A stretch of DNA of 64,000 nt from Falsiroseomonas sp046052145 (GTDB lineage Bacteria; Pseudomonadota; Alphaproteobacteria; Acetobacterales; Acetobacteraceae). Each line of letters starts with the position of its first letter. The stretch's first letter is position 1. The notes below the pieces were generated by a model that was not told the DNA's origin, ran no database searches, and saw only the letters and a list, made by a program, of their open reading frames with translations. Positions 26,478 to 35,422 of the stretch are shown here, one piece after another. The stretch is taken from assembly GCA_046052145.1 (NCBI GenBank), contig JBJOMW010000004.1, positions 62,001 through 126,000 on the forward strand, written 5' to 3'. The translations under genes were made by a program, and so were the position numbers.

Positions 26478-26658
26478 TTGTTTGGGGCCTCAAACGCCGG
26501 CGCGCGCTCCGCGCGCTTGGCTTGCGCGCAGGCCACTGTGGCACCCGGCCGGAAGGGCAGATTGTGCGCGGCGCGCATTCGCGCGCTCGGCGCGCTGCGC
26601 GCGCCGCCAGCGCCGATTTGGCCGCCAGCTCTGATCTTATGAGGCAAGGGCCGCGCGC
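26478..26658. repeat. Palindrome-rich spacer between mreD and mrdA
   Basis: This 181-bp spacer begins with the near-perfect palindrome GTTTGGGGCCTCAAAC (26480-26495). It then runs into GCGCGC-TCC-GCGCGC and a stretch of alternating GC (about 26560-26600). No gene is apparent. It resembles the mrdA-rodA spacer in style but not in sequence. Confidence 0.5.
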
Positions 26659-27210
26659 TCACGCCGCTTCTTCCGCGCGCAGCATCATCGTGTGCAAGCG
26701 GCCGAGCAACCAGGCGAAGAGGGGATAGAGCAGCACCGCCAGCACCGCCTGGTGCAGCGCCGGCTGCAGCGGCGGCAGGTCGAAGGACAGCAGCGCCGTC
26801 AGCGCATAGCCCAGCACCGCCGCCCCCGCCGCGAAACCCGCAAAGGCGAACCAGACAAAGACGAAGCTCTGCCGCGCCAGGAAGCGCCGCCAGGCCAGCG
26901 CCAAGCCATGCACCACCAGCAGCGTCAGCACCCCGCTGCCGAGCGGCGCGAGGCTCAGCAGGTCCAGCAGCAGCCCCAGCAGGAACACCACCGGCGGCGA
27001 CATCGCGCCGGGCCGGAACACCGACCAGAACACGACCTGCGGCAACACCACCGCGACCACCAGCCCCGGCAGGCCGGTCGGGCCCGCCGCCATCACCATC
27101 AGCAGCGCCGCGCCAAGACCCGGCAGCACCGCCCGCGACGCCGCCTCGAGCCGCCGCACCAGCCCGGGCGAGGGCTCCTTGCGGCCCAGCTGCGACGGGC
27201 CGGGCCTCAT
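26659..27210 (-). CDS. mreD: Rod-shape protein MreD
   Basis: This 183-residue integral membrane protein has about five or six hydrophobic segments and fits the MreD family in size and position. It bridges MreC and the cytoplasmic MreB filaments in the elongation complex. PPVVFLLGLLLDLLSLAPLGSG matches the family's conserved core. Its start overlaps the mreC stop by 4 bp. Confidence rests as much on synteny as on sequence, because MreD is poorly conserved. Confidence 0.9.
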   Translation of the reverse strand: MRPGPSQLGRKEPSPGLVRRLEAASRAVLPGLGAALLMVMAAGPTGLPGLVVAVVLPQVVFWSVFRPGAMSPPVVFLLGLLLDLLSLAPLGSGVLTLLVVHGLALAWRRFLARQSFVFVWFAFAGFAAGAAVLGYALTALLSFDLPPLQPALHQAVLAVLLYPLFAWLLGRLHTMMLRAEEAA

Positions 27211-28070
27211 CGCCGCGGCCGCGGTTCGGGCCGCGCCACCGCCTCGGGTGGCAGGATCCCACCCGGGTTGAAGTCGAAAATCCGCACCAGATCCAGCCGG
27301 TCCAGCCGCGCGAACAGCTCAACCTCCGCCGTGCCGGCCGGGCTGTAGCGCACAACGCCGATGGGCAGGCCGGGCGGGAAGGCGATGCCCTCGGCGCTCG
27401 TCACCACCCGCTCGCCCTCGGCCGGCCGGGTGCCCTCGGTCCAGTGCTGCAGCCTGGGCCGCGGGCCATTGGTGCCGACCATCATCGCCCGCGCCCGGCT
27501 GCCTTCCAGCGTCACCGGGATGCGGCTGTTCATGTCGGTCGCCAGCAGGATGCGCGCCGAACGGCTGCCGACCTCCGTGATGCGCCCGGCGAAGCCGCGT
27601 TCATCGAGTGCGATCTGCCCGCGCCGCAATTCCATCCAGGGCGGCACTGCGACCAGCACGGACCGCGCATAGACGCCCCCCGCATCGGCCACCACGCGCA
27701 CCGTGACATAGGACGGCGCCGCATCCGGCACGAAGGCCAGCTGCCGGCGCAGCAGCACATTCTCCGCCTCAAGCGCGAGCGCCGCCGCCTGCCAGCGGCG
27801 CAGCCGCTCATTCTCATCCCGCAGCCGCGCATTCTCCTCGCGCAGCGTGACGAGCTCCGGCACCTCCGCCACCAGATTGCGGACGGCGCGCGCGGGCTCC
27901 GCGAAGGCGGCGTAGAAGGGGGAGAGCAGGTCCGCCAGCAGGATGCGCGCCCGCTCGGCGATCAGCGCATCGGCCTTGCCCAGCAGCATCGTCCCGAAGG
28001 CAGCCGCGATCAGGACCGGCAGCGTGAGCCGCGACAGCGCCTGGCGAAGCGGGATGCTCAGCCGGAACAC
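27207..28070 (-). CDS. mreC: Rod-shape protein MreC
   Basis: This 287-residue bitopic protein has a membrane segment at about residues 14-34. A coiled coil follows (LREENARLRDENERLRRWQ, about 75-95), then a periplasmic beta-domain with GFAGRITEVGSRSARILLATD. It scaffolds PBP2 and RodA in the periplasm. Ribosome flow to mreD is likely coupled through the 4-bp overlap. The gene starts 41 bp after mreB ends. Confidence 0.94.
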   Translation of the reverse strand: MFRLSIPLRQALSRLTLPVLIAAAFGTMLLGKADALIAERARILLADLLSPFYAAFAEPARAVRNLVAEVPELVTLREENARLRDENERLRRWQAAALALEAENVLLRRQLAFVPDAAPSYVTVRVVADAGGVYARSVLVAVPPWMELRRGQIALDERGFAGRITEVGSRSARILLATDMNSRIPVTLEGSRARAMMVGTNGPRPRLQHWTEGTRPAEGERVVTSAEGIAFPPGLPIGVVRYSPAGTAEVELFARLDRLDLVRIFDFNPGGILPPEAVARPEPRPRR

Positions 28071-28111
28071 GAGCGATGCCCCCTGTCAGGGCTGCCTGCC
28101 CTGTCCCCTTC

Positions 28112-29155
<1,044 letters not shown>

Positions 29156-29395
29156 GCAGGGTGGACCCTTCGGGCGGTGGACGGGGCCACGGCGCCGCGA
29201 GCGGCCGGGCGGCCTGCCGGGCACCCTCGGCTCACGGCGTCGCGGGGTGGCGCGAGCCCGGACCCTTAGCCGTCCGGCGGCCCTGGCTCAAGCCCCGCGC
29301 GCGCCCCATCCGGGCCGGGGGGCAGGAAGGGGCACCTGATCCGGGCCGCCCCCCCCTCGCCTCCTGGCCCTCATCGGCCTCGCCCGCCCACGGGG

Positions 29396-30127
29396 TCAGG
29401 CCGGCGGGCCGCTTGTCACCGCCTGGAAGGTCGCCACCGCCAGGGTCGTCGGGTCGAAGGGCTTGGCGATGACGAAGGCAGGCTCGACGCTGAGACCCGT
29501 CAGCAGGCGCTCGGGGTAGGCGGTCACGAAGATGACCGGCATCGCATGCCGCGCCAGGATCCGCTCGACCGCCGCCGCGCCATTGCCGCCCGCGCCGAGA
29601 TTCACATCGGCCAGCACCAGCCCCGGCCGCTCCCGCTCGGCGATCGCCACCGCCTCCGCCTCGCTCCCGGCGACGCCCACCACATGATGGCCCGCACTCT
29701 CGACCAGCAGTTGCAAATCCATCGCGATGATCGGCTCATCCTCGATGATCAGCACACGCGCGGCACTTGCCGCGCGCAGACGCTCCCGCGCGCGATGCAG
29801 CATCCCCTCCGCCTCACGCACAGCCAGGCCGAGGACCAGCGCGGCCGTCTCGATCTCGAGTTCCTCCAGCGCCGTCAGCAGCAGCAGCATGCGTTCCTGC
29901 TGCGTCAGCGGCCCGGCAGGCAGCGCCGGCGCCGCGGCGGCGCCGCGCGCGACAGCCGCCAGCAGGCCAAGCCGCATGCCGCTCGGTCCGGGCCGCGCGA
30001 TCACGCCTTCGCGTAGCGCATCCGCCACCATGGCATCGCCCGCCAGTTGCGTGCCGGCCAGCGCACGCGCGAAGCGCCTGCCATAGGGCAGCGCGGCCAG
30101 CAGCGCCCCGCGATCGTCTCCGCTCAT
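29396..30127 (-). CDS. phyR: General stress response regulator PhyR
   Basis: This 243-residue protein has the hybrid PhyR layout: an N-terminal ECF sigma-like domain (about residues 5-120) and a C-terminal receiver domain with phosphoacceptor D174 (VLADVNL) and conserved VIFVTAYPE and IAKPF. When phosphorylated, PhyR binds the anti-sigma factor NepR and frees EcfG. Two sigma genes and a nepR-like gene lie divergently within 1.5 kb, which supports the call strongly. The kinase gene is not in the window. I found no clean GGAAC-N16/17-CGTT promoter in the gap. Confidence 0.92.
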   Translation of the reverse strand: MSGDDRGALLAALPYGRRFARALAGTQLAGDAMVADALREGVIARPGPSGMRLGLLAAVARGAAAAPALPAGPLTQQERMLLLLTALEELEIETAALVLGLAVREAEGMLHRARERLRAASAARVLIIEDEPIIAMDLQLLVESAGHHVVGVAGSEAEAVAIAERERPGLVLADVNLGAGGNGAAAVERILARHAMPVIFVTAYPERLLTGLSVEPAFVIAKPFDPTTLAVATFQAVTSGPPA

Positions 30128-30199
30128 CGCCCCCCCCGCTCATCGTCTTGTCATCTCCCGCACGCCGTGCGTGCGATGCCCTGAGCCCCAAGCGTTGAT

Positions 30200-30745
30200 A
30201 TGCAGTGGGGCGTGGACCGACAAATCACGGACGAGGCGCTGCGCGCCACCATCGCGCAGTTGTTGCCGGAACTGCGCGCCGCGGCGCGGCTGCTCACCGC
30301 TGCGCGAGCGGAAGCGGACGACCTGGTGCAGGATGCGGTGCTGCGCATGCTGCGCGGCGCCGCCAGCTTCGTCGCGGATCCGGACCATGCCGGCGACCTG
30401 CGCACGGCGCTGCGCCCCTGGTCGCTGACGGTGCTGCGCAACGCCTTCCGCGAAGGCTGGCGCCGACGCCGGCGGGAAGAGGCCTATCTCGCGCATGTGC
30501 AGCGGACCGAGGAAGGACGTTCCGGCGGGCAGGAAAGCGCGGCGCGCCTGCGCGACCTCGCGCGCGCCATCGCCGCGCTGCCACCCGGCCTCAGGGAAGC
30601 GCTGGTGCTGGTGGGCGCGCAGGGGCTTTCGCACGAACAGGCGGCCGCGGTCTGCGGCGTGCCGGTCGGCACGATGAAGGCCCGCGTCTCACGTGCGCGT
30701 CAGCGCCTCGCGCAACGCTTCGCCCCCGATCTCCCGCAGCCGTGA
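30200..30745 (+). CDS. ECF sigma factor (second sigma of the stress locus)
   Basis: This 181-residue sigma-70 family protein has region 2 (ARLLTAARAEADDLVQDAVLRML, about residues 30-52) and region 4 (ALPPGLREALVLVGAQGLSHEQAAAVCGVPVGTMKARVSRARQ). It lacks the FxPGTNxxAWxxxILRN block that marks EcfG, so it is an EcfG paralogue or a diverged ECF15-like factor. It is transcribed divergently from phyR with a 72-bp gap. The start at 30200 has no good ribosome binding site; a GTG at 30212 is an alternative. Confidence 0.8.
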   Translation: MQWGVDRQITDEALRATIAQLLPELRAAARLLTAARAEADDLVQDAVLRMLRGAASFVADPDHAGDLRTALRPWSLTVLRNAFREGWRRRRREEAYLAHVQRTEEGRSGGQESAARLRDLARAIAALPPGLREALVLVGAQGLSHEQAAAVCGVPVGTMKARVSRARQRLAQRFAPDLPQP

Positions 30746-30821
30746 CCCACTGACGCAACCGCGACGCAACCCGCCCGCCGCCCCGTTCATAGAACAGGGC
30801 AGAGGACGGAGCGCAGGATAG

Positions 30822-31388
30822 ATGCACAGTGAATTTCACGGCCAGCTCATCACCCTGCTGCCGCGGCTCCGCGTGCAGGCGCTGGCGCTGGCGCGCAACC
30901 GCGCGGCGGCGGAAGACCTTGTCCAGGATGCGGTGGCCAATGCGCTGGCCGCGCAGGACAGTTTCACACCAGGCACCAATTTCGCCGCCTGGATGCATCG
31001 CATCCTGCGCAACCGCTTCATCTCCACGCTCCGCAAGCAGCGCGACACCACCGACATCGAGGATCTGCCCGCCGGCCTCTTCGCCGTCAGCGCCACGCAT
31101 GAGGACCGGCTGGTGCTGAAGGAACTGGGCCGCGCCGTGAACCGCCTGCCGGTGGACCAGCGCGAGGCGCTGTTCATGGTGGTGCTGCAGGGCATGTCCT
31201 ACGAGGAGGTCGCCGGCACGACGGGCTGTGCGGTGGGCACGGCGAAAAGCCGCGTCTTCCGCGCGCGGCGTCAGTTGCAGTCCTGGCTGATGGGCGAGGA
31301 GCGCGCCGGCGCCCGCGTGGCGGAGCCTGCACGCGACCGGCAGGAGGCGAAGGCGGCGCGCCACGACAGGGCCGCCGCCATCGCCTGA
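30822..31388 (+). CDS. ecfG: EcfG-type general stress sigma factor
   Basis: This 188-residue ECF sigma factor carries the EcfG signature FTPGTNFAAWMHRILRNRFISTLRK between regions 2 and 4. Region 4 reads LPVDQREALFMVVLQGMSYEEVAGTTGCAVGTAKSRVFRARRQL. NepR would sequester it until PhyR is phosphorylated. The C-terminal 30 residues are a charged tail. It lies 76 bp after the first sigma gene and 27 bp before nepR, so the latter two are probably one transcript. Confidence 0.88.
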   Translation: MHSEFHGQLITLLPRLRVQALALARNRAAAEDLVQDAVANALAAQDSFTPGTNFAAWMHRILRNRFISTLRKQRDTTDIEDLPAGLFAVSATHEDRLVLKELGRAVNRLPVDQREALFMVVLQGMSYEEVAGTTGCAVGTAKSRVFRARRQLQSWLMGEERAGARVAEPARDRQEAKAARHDRAAAIA

Positions 31389-31415
31389 CCGGCCTTGGCC
31401 GGCCAGCCCGCGGGC

Positions 31416-31592
31416 ATGGAGCGGGAGGCCGATCCGTCACGCGATGCGCAACGCGTGGCGGAGGCGGCCGGCGCCTTCGACCTCTGGCTGCACCGCAGCC
31501 TGCACCTTCTCTACGACAGCGTGACGCGGGAGAAGGTGCCGGACGAGTTGCTCCGCCTGATCGAGCGCGATCGCGGCCGGCCCAGGGGATGA
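31416..31592 (+). CDS. nepR: Anti-sigma factor NepR
   Basis: This 58-residue protein contains the NepR core FDLWLHRSLHLLYDSVTREKVPDELLRLIERDR, which matches the family pattern of a helix with LxxxYDxVxxExxPxxLLxLI. NepR binds EcfG in unstressed cells and is titrated away by phosphorylated PhyR. I chose the ATG at 31416; a TTG at 31395 is in frame but unsupported. Its position downstream of ecfG, rather than upstream, is unusual. Confidence 0.85.
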   Translation: MEREADPSRDAQRVAEAAGAFDLWLHRSLHLLYDSVTREKVPDELLRLIERDRGRPRG

Positions 31593-31614
31593 CCCGGGCG
31601 CCGGCCGCCCCGTA

Positions 31615-33201
31615 TCACTCAGCCGGAATCGCAAGCCCTTCCGGCGCGGTGCGGGCGCGCTTGACCAGCAGCTTGTTCAGCGCGTGCACATAAGCGCGCG
31701 CGGAGGCGACGATCGTGTCGGTATCCGCCCCCTGCCCGTCCACCAGCTTGCCCTGTTCCTCCAGCCGCACGGTGACGCGCGCCTGCGCATCGGTGCCGCC
31801 CGTCACGCTCTGCACGGCGTAGAGCTTCAGATTCACCTCATGCGGGAAGGCCTGGCGCAGCGCCGCGAAGGTCGCATCCACGCCGCCATCGCCGCCCGCG
31901 ACTCCTTCCTTCGTCTCGCCATCCACCTCGAGCGCGATGGAGGCGATGGGCCGCGTGTGCATGCCGGTCGAAACCGACAGACCCACCAGCTTGATGCGGT
32001 CATTGGCGCGCACGACCTCGTCATCCACCAGCGCGGCCACGTCCTCGTCGTAGACGACCTTCTTGCGGTCAGCGAGGTCCTTGAAGCGCTTGAAGGCGTC
32101 GTTCAGCGCGTTGTCGCCGAGCTCATAGCCCAGCGTCTTCAGCTTGTCCTTGAACGCCGCGCGCCCCGAATGCTTGCCGAGCACGAGGGAGGATTTCGTC
32201 CAGCCCACGCTCTCCGGCGTCATGATCTCGTAGGTGGAGCTGTCCTTCAGCATCCCGTCCTGGTGGATGCCGCTTTCATGCGCAAAGGCATTGCGCCCGA
32301 CGATCGCCTTGTTCGGCTGCACGTCGAAGCCCGTGATCGTCGCCAGCAGGCGCGAGGTGCGCAGGATGTTCGGCGTCTTCACATTGTTCTTCACCGGCAC
32401 CGCATCGTGGCGCGTGCGCAGCGCCATCACGATCTCTTCCAGGCTCGCATTGCCCGCGCGCTCGCCGATGCCGTTGATGGTGCATTCCAGCTGCCGCACA
32501 CCCGCGCGGATCGCCGCGATGGTGTTCGCGACCGCGAGCCCGAGATCGTTGTGGTTATGCGCCGAGAAGATCACGCGATCCGCCCCTGGCACGCGCTCGC
32601 GCAGCATGGTGAAGATGGTCGTGATGTCCTCCGGCACCGCATAGCCCACGGTGTCGGGGATGTTGATCGTCGTCGCACCCGCCTTGATCGCGGCCTCGAC
32701 GCAGCGGCAGAGGAAGTCGTGCTCGGTGCGCGTGCCATCCTCGGCCGACCATTCGACGTCATTCGTCGCATTGCGCGCGGCGGTGACGGAAGACGTCACC
32801 AGCGCCAGCACCTGCTCGGGCTCCATCCGCAGCTTCACGCGCATATGCAGGGGCGAGGTGGAGACGAAGGTGTGGATGCGCCCGCGCGCCGCCGGCTTGA
32901 TCGCTTCCGCCGCGCGCGCGATGTCGCCCGGCGCGGTGCGCGCCAGGCCGCAGACCACCGGCCCATCCTTGGCGAATTTCTGCGCGATGGCCTGCACGCT
33001 CTCGAAATCACCGACCGAGGCGATGGGGAAGCCGGCTTCCATCACGTCCACGCCGAGCTCCCACAGGGCTTCGGCCATGCGCAGCTTCTCCTCGAGGTTC
33101 ATGGAGAAGCCCGGCGATTGTTCGCCGTCGCGCAGCGTGGTGTCGAAGATGATGACGCGGTCGGGGTCGAGCGTCCCGAAGGACGGATGCTGGATGGCCA
33201 T
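31615..33201 (-). CDS. leuA: 2-isopropylmalate synthase
   Basis: This 528-residue enzyme condenses acetyl-CoA with 2-oxoisovalerate, the first committed step to leucine. The TIM-barrel catalytic domain shows DTTLRDGEQSPGFSM at the start, the HxH metal motif in SAHNHND and GIGERAGN. The C-terminal LeuA regulatory domain (about residues 395-520) binds leucine for feedback inhibition. Its 5' region carries a leucine-rich leader peptide, so synthesis is probably also controlled by attenuation. It converges on nepR with a 22-bp gap. Confidence 0.96.
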   Translation of the reverse strand: MAIQHPSFGTLDPDRVIIFDTTLRDGEQSPGFSMNLEEKLRMAEALWELGVDVMEAGFPIASVGDFESVQAIAQKFAKDGPVVCGLARTAPGDIARAAEAIKPAARGRIHTFVSTSPLHMRVKLRMEPEQVLALVTSSVTAARNATNDVEWSAEDGTRTEHDFLCRCVEAAIKAGATTINIPDTVGYAVPEDITTIFTMLRERVPGADRVIFSAHNHNDLGLAVANTIAAIRAGVRQLECTINGIGERAGNASLEEIVMALRTRHDAVPVKNNVKTPNILRTSRLLATITGFDVQPNKAIVGRNAFAHESGIHQDGMLKDSSTYEIMTPESVGWTKSSLVLGKHSGRAAFKDKLKTLGYELGDNALNDAFKRFKDLADRKKVVYDEDVAALVDDEVVRANDRIKLVGLSVSTGMHTRPIASIALEVDGETKEGVAGGDGGVDATFAALRQAFPHEVNLKLYAVQSVTGGTDAQARVTVRLEEQGKLVDGQGADTDTIVASARAYVHALNKLLVKRARTAPEGLAIPAE

Positions 33202-33295
33202 GGATGCGTGTCCTGCGAAAGGGTCAGCCGTGCGCGGGGCAGCAAGGCCCCAGGGTCCCCCTGAGCGAAGCCGGCCTCAGCCGGGCGTCACGCCC
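33202..33295 (-). promoter_or_regulatory. leuA attenuator: mutually exclusive hairpins after a leader peptide
   Basis: Between the leader peptide and leuA lie overlapping inverted repeats. A GGGCG/CGCCC hairpin (33283-33295) is centred on the leader stop codon. CTGAG/CTCAG (33261-33280) shares bases 33261-33263 with CAGGG/CCCTG (33251-33263), so those two cannot form together. GGGGC/GCCCC (33236-33251) lies nearest to leuA. No long T-run follows, so control may be by Rho or by access to the leuA start. Confidence 0.6.
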
Positions 33296-33389
33296 AGGGG
33301 CGGCTAAGTCGAAGAAGAAGCAGGGCGCGCGCGAGCAGGCCGGCCTTGGGGGCGGCAAGAGGCTCGGTGCGGGGCGCGCGGCGCGGCAT
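33288..33389 (-). CDS. leuL: leuA leader peptide (33 aa, leucine-rich)
   Basis: This short minus-strand frame starts with ATG at 33389 and ends with TGA at 33288. The peptide ends ALLLLRLSRPWA, with four consecutive Leu codons and one more two residues later (7 Leu among the last 17 residues). It lies 86 bp upstream of leuA and ends where mutually exclusive hairpins begin. This is the arrangement of ribosome-mediated attenuation: scarce Leu-tRNA stalls the ribosome and changes the hairpin choice. No strong ribosome binding site was seen (GCTTCCCGCCGTC precedes the ATG). The symbol is by analogy. Confidence 0.7.
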   Translation of the reverse strand: MPRRAPRTEPLAAPKAGLLARALLLLRLSRPWA

Positions 33390-33437
33390 GACGGCGGGAA
33401 GCTAGCCGGACGGGCCGGCTGGTGCAAGCATGCGGTC

Positions 33438-34409
33438 ATGAAGCACCGAATCGTCCTCGGCCGGGACATGCCCCCCGCTGCCATGGCCCTGCTAGACGCC
33501 CGATCGGATGTCGAGGTGGTGGAGCTCCTCTACCCCCCGATGGCCGAATGGCACGCGCACCTGCCCGGCGCCCATGCGGTGCTGGCCTGGACCCAGCTGA
33601 TGGACCGCCCCGCGCTTGAGATCGCGCGCGACCTCAAGGTGGTCTCCCGCATGGGGGTCGGCTTCGACACGGTGGACATCGCCGCCTGCACCGCCCGCCG
33701 CATCCCGGTGATGGTGGCCAATGGCTCCAACGACCTGTCGGTGGCCGAACACGCCATGATGCTGCTGCTGGCCATCGCGCGGCAGGCGGTGGATGTGGAC
33801 CGCCACGTCAAGGCCGGCGGCTGGGTGCCGCCGGGCATGTCCATGGTGGACCTCGCCGGCCGCACGGCGCTGGTGGTCGGCTATGGCCGCATCGGCGTGC
33901 GCGTCGCGCGCTATCTCCAGGCCTTCCACATGAAGGTGATGGTGCTCGACCCGTTCTATTCGCCGCAGCGCATCGCGGCCGATGGCTTCACGCCCGCCCG
34001 CGACCTGCACGCCGCGCTGGCCAAGGCGGATGTCGTCACGCTGCACTGCCCGCTCCGCCCCGATACGCGCCATCTGATGGACGAGGCCGCCTTCGCCGCG
34101 CTGAAGCCAGGCGCGCTGCTGGTGAACACCGCGCGCGGCCCGGTGGTGAAGGAAAGCGCGCTGGTGGCCGCGCTGCAAAGCGGGCGGCTCGCTGGCGCCG
34201 GCCTCGACGTGCTGGAGGTCGAGCCCTCCACCGCGGCGAACCCGCTGATGGCGCTGCCCAATGTCGTCATCAGCCCGCACACCGCGGCGAGCACCGCGGA
34301 AGGCATTGAGCGCATGGCCTGCACCACGATCCAGAACATCCTGGATGCGCTGGATGGCCGCCCGGACCCCTCGATGATGGTGAACCCGGAAATCCTGGCC
34401 GCGCGCTGA
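33438..34409 (+). CDS. D-2-hydroxyacid dehydrogenase (SerA/GyaR-like)
   Basis: This 323-residue NAD(P)-dependent dehydrogenase has the Rossmann motif VVGYGRIGVRVARYL. It carries the catalytic trio of the family: Arg in NTARGPVV, Glu in DVLEVEP and His in SPHTAA. There is no C-terminal ACT domain, so it is not a long-form SerA. The phosphoglycerate-dehydrogenase-like group also includes glyoxylate and hydroxypyruvate reductases. Its 5' end is only 48 bp from the leuA leader peptide, so divergent promoters overlap. A hairpin straddles its stop codon. Confidence 0.85.
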   Translation: MKHRIVLGRDMPPAAMALLDARSDVEVVELLYPPMAEWHAHLPGAHAVLAWTQLMDRPALEIARDLKVVSRMGVGFDTVDIAACTARRIPVMVANGSNDLSVAEHAMMLLLAIARQAVDVDRHVKAGGWVPPGMSMVDLAGRTALVVGYGRIGVRVARYLQAFHMKVMVLDPFYSPQRIAADGFTPARDLHAALAKADVVTLHCPLRPDTRHLMDEAAFAALKPGALLVNTARGPVVKESALVAALQSGRLAGAGLDVLEVEPSTAANPLMALPNVVISPHTAASTAEGIERMACTTIQNILDALDGRPDPSMMVNPEILAAR

Positions 34410-34431
34410 GCGCGGCCAGTACGCTCAGCGC
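34403..34431. terminator. 10-bp hairpin over two converging stop codons
   Basis: GCGCTGAGCG (34403-34412) pairs with CGCTCAGCGC (34422-34431) around a 9-base loop. It contains the stop codon of the dehydrogenase gene and that of the allantoinase-like gene on the other strand, and could serve both directions. Confidence 0.55.
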
Positions 34432-35366
34432 GGCTTGTGTTCCTTCCACCAGTGCCGCGCGATGTCGGCGCGGGTGCAGACCCAGACCTCGTCGCGGTGC
34501 TGCGCGACATGGGCCAGGAACCGCTGCAGCGCGCGCGCGCGCCCGGGGCGGCCCACAAGCCGGCAATGCAGCCCGACCGACATCATCTTCGGTGACCCCG
34601 CGCGCCCTTCCTCCAGCAGCAGGTCGAAGGCGTCGCGCAGATGCCGCTCGAAGCCGTCCGGATCGCCGAAGCCCGGCGGCACAGCGAACTTCATGTCGTT
34701 GTTGTCGAGGGTGTAGGGGATGATGAGCTGCGGCTTGCCCTCCACCATCGTGTAGTGCGGCAGGTCGTCATCGTAGCTGTCGCTGTCATAGAGGAACCCG
34801 CCATGCCGCGCGACCAGGCGCCGCGTGCGCGGGCTGAAGCGGCCAGTGTACCAGCCGACGGGGCGGGAGCCGGTCAGCTTCTCGATCACCTCGACGCAGC
34901 GCGCGATCTCGGCCGCTTCCGTCGCCTCATCCATGTCGTGATAGTCAATCCAGCGCCAGGCGTGGCTCGCGACCTCATGCCCGGCATCCGCAAAGGCGCG
35001 CACGACATCGGGGTTCAACTCCAGCGCGCGGCCGACGCCATAGACGGTGAAGCGAAAACGCTGCTGCGCAAACAGCCGCATGATGCGCCACACGCCAGCG
35101 CGCGCGCCGTAGTCGAACTGGCTCTCGACGCTGCGGTTGCGCTCGCCGATCACCGGTGAGCCGCCCGGGACCTCGTGCAGATACAGCTCGCTGCCCTTGT
35201 CGCCGTTGAGGACGGTGTTCTCGCCGCCCTCCTCGTAGTTCAGCACGAAGGACAGCGCGAGTTTCCGGCCCCCCGGCCATTTCGGGTCAGGCGGGGTCGC
35301 GCCATAGCCGCGCAGGTCGCGCGGATAGCCGGAGCCGTCATCAGGGAAGCGGGGCGTGTTCGTCAT
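34425..35366 (-). CDS. Polysaccharide-deacetylase-fold allantoinase (PuuE-like)
   Basis: This 313-residue protein belongs to the carbohydrate esterase 4-fold group that includes the metal-independent allantoinase PuuE. It begins with RDLRGYGATPPDPKWPGG and ALSFVLNYEEGGE, the typical opening of that group. Other matches are GHEVASHAWRWIDY, VGWYTGRFSP and the late HCRLVGRPGRA. It would hydrolyse allantoin to allantoate. No other purine-degradation genes are near, so a related amidohydrolase role remains possible. Confidence 0.8.
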   Translation of the reverse strand: MTNTPRFPDDGSGYPRDLRGYGATPPDPKWPGGRKLALSFVLNYEEGGENTVLNGDKGSELYLHEVPGGSPVIGERNRSVESQFDYGARAGVWRIMRLFAQQRFRFTVYGVGRALELNPDVVRAFADAGHEVASHAWRWIDYHDMDEATEAAEIARCVEVIEKLTGSRPVGWYTGRFSPRTRRLVARHGGFLYDSDSYDDDLPHYTMVEGKPQLIIPYTLDNNDMKFAVPPGFGDPDGFERHLRDAFDLLLEEGRAGSPKMMSVGLHCRLVGRPGRARALQRFLAHVAQHRDEVWVCTRADIARHWWKEHKPR

Positions 35367-35422
35367 GGGCCGATCACTGCCAGCGCCGCCCCGCCCCGGT
35401 CAACAGCCGCGCGCGGGCCGCC

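Noticed and set aside
30128..30199. A general-stress (GGAAC-N16/17-CGTT) promoter between phyR and the sigma gene
   Set aside because: A CGTT occurs at about 30193, but no GGAAC is found at the right distance on either strand.
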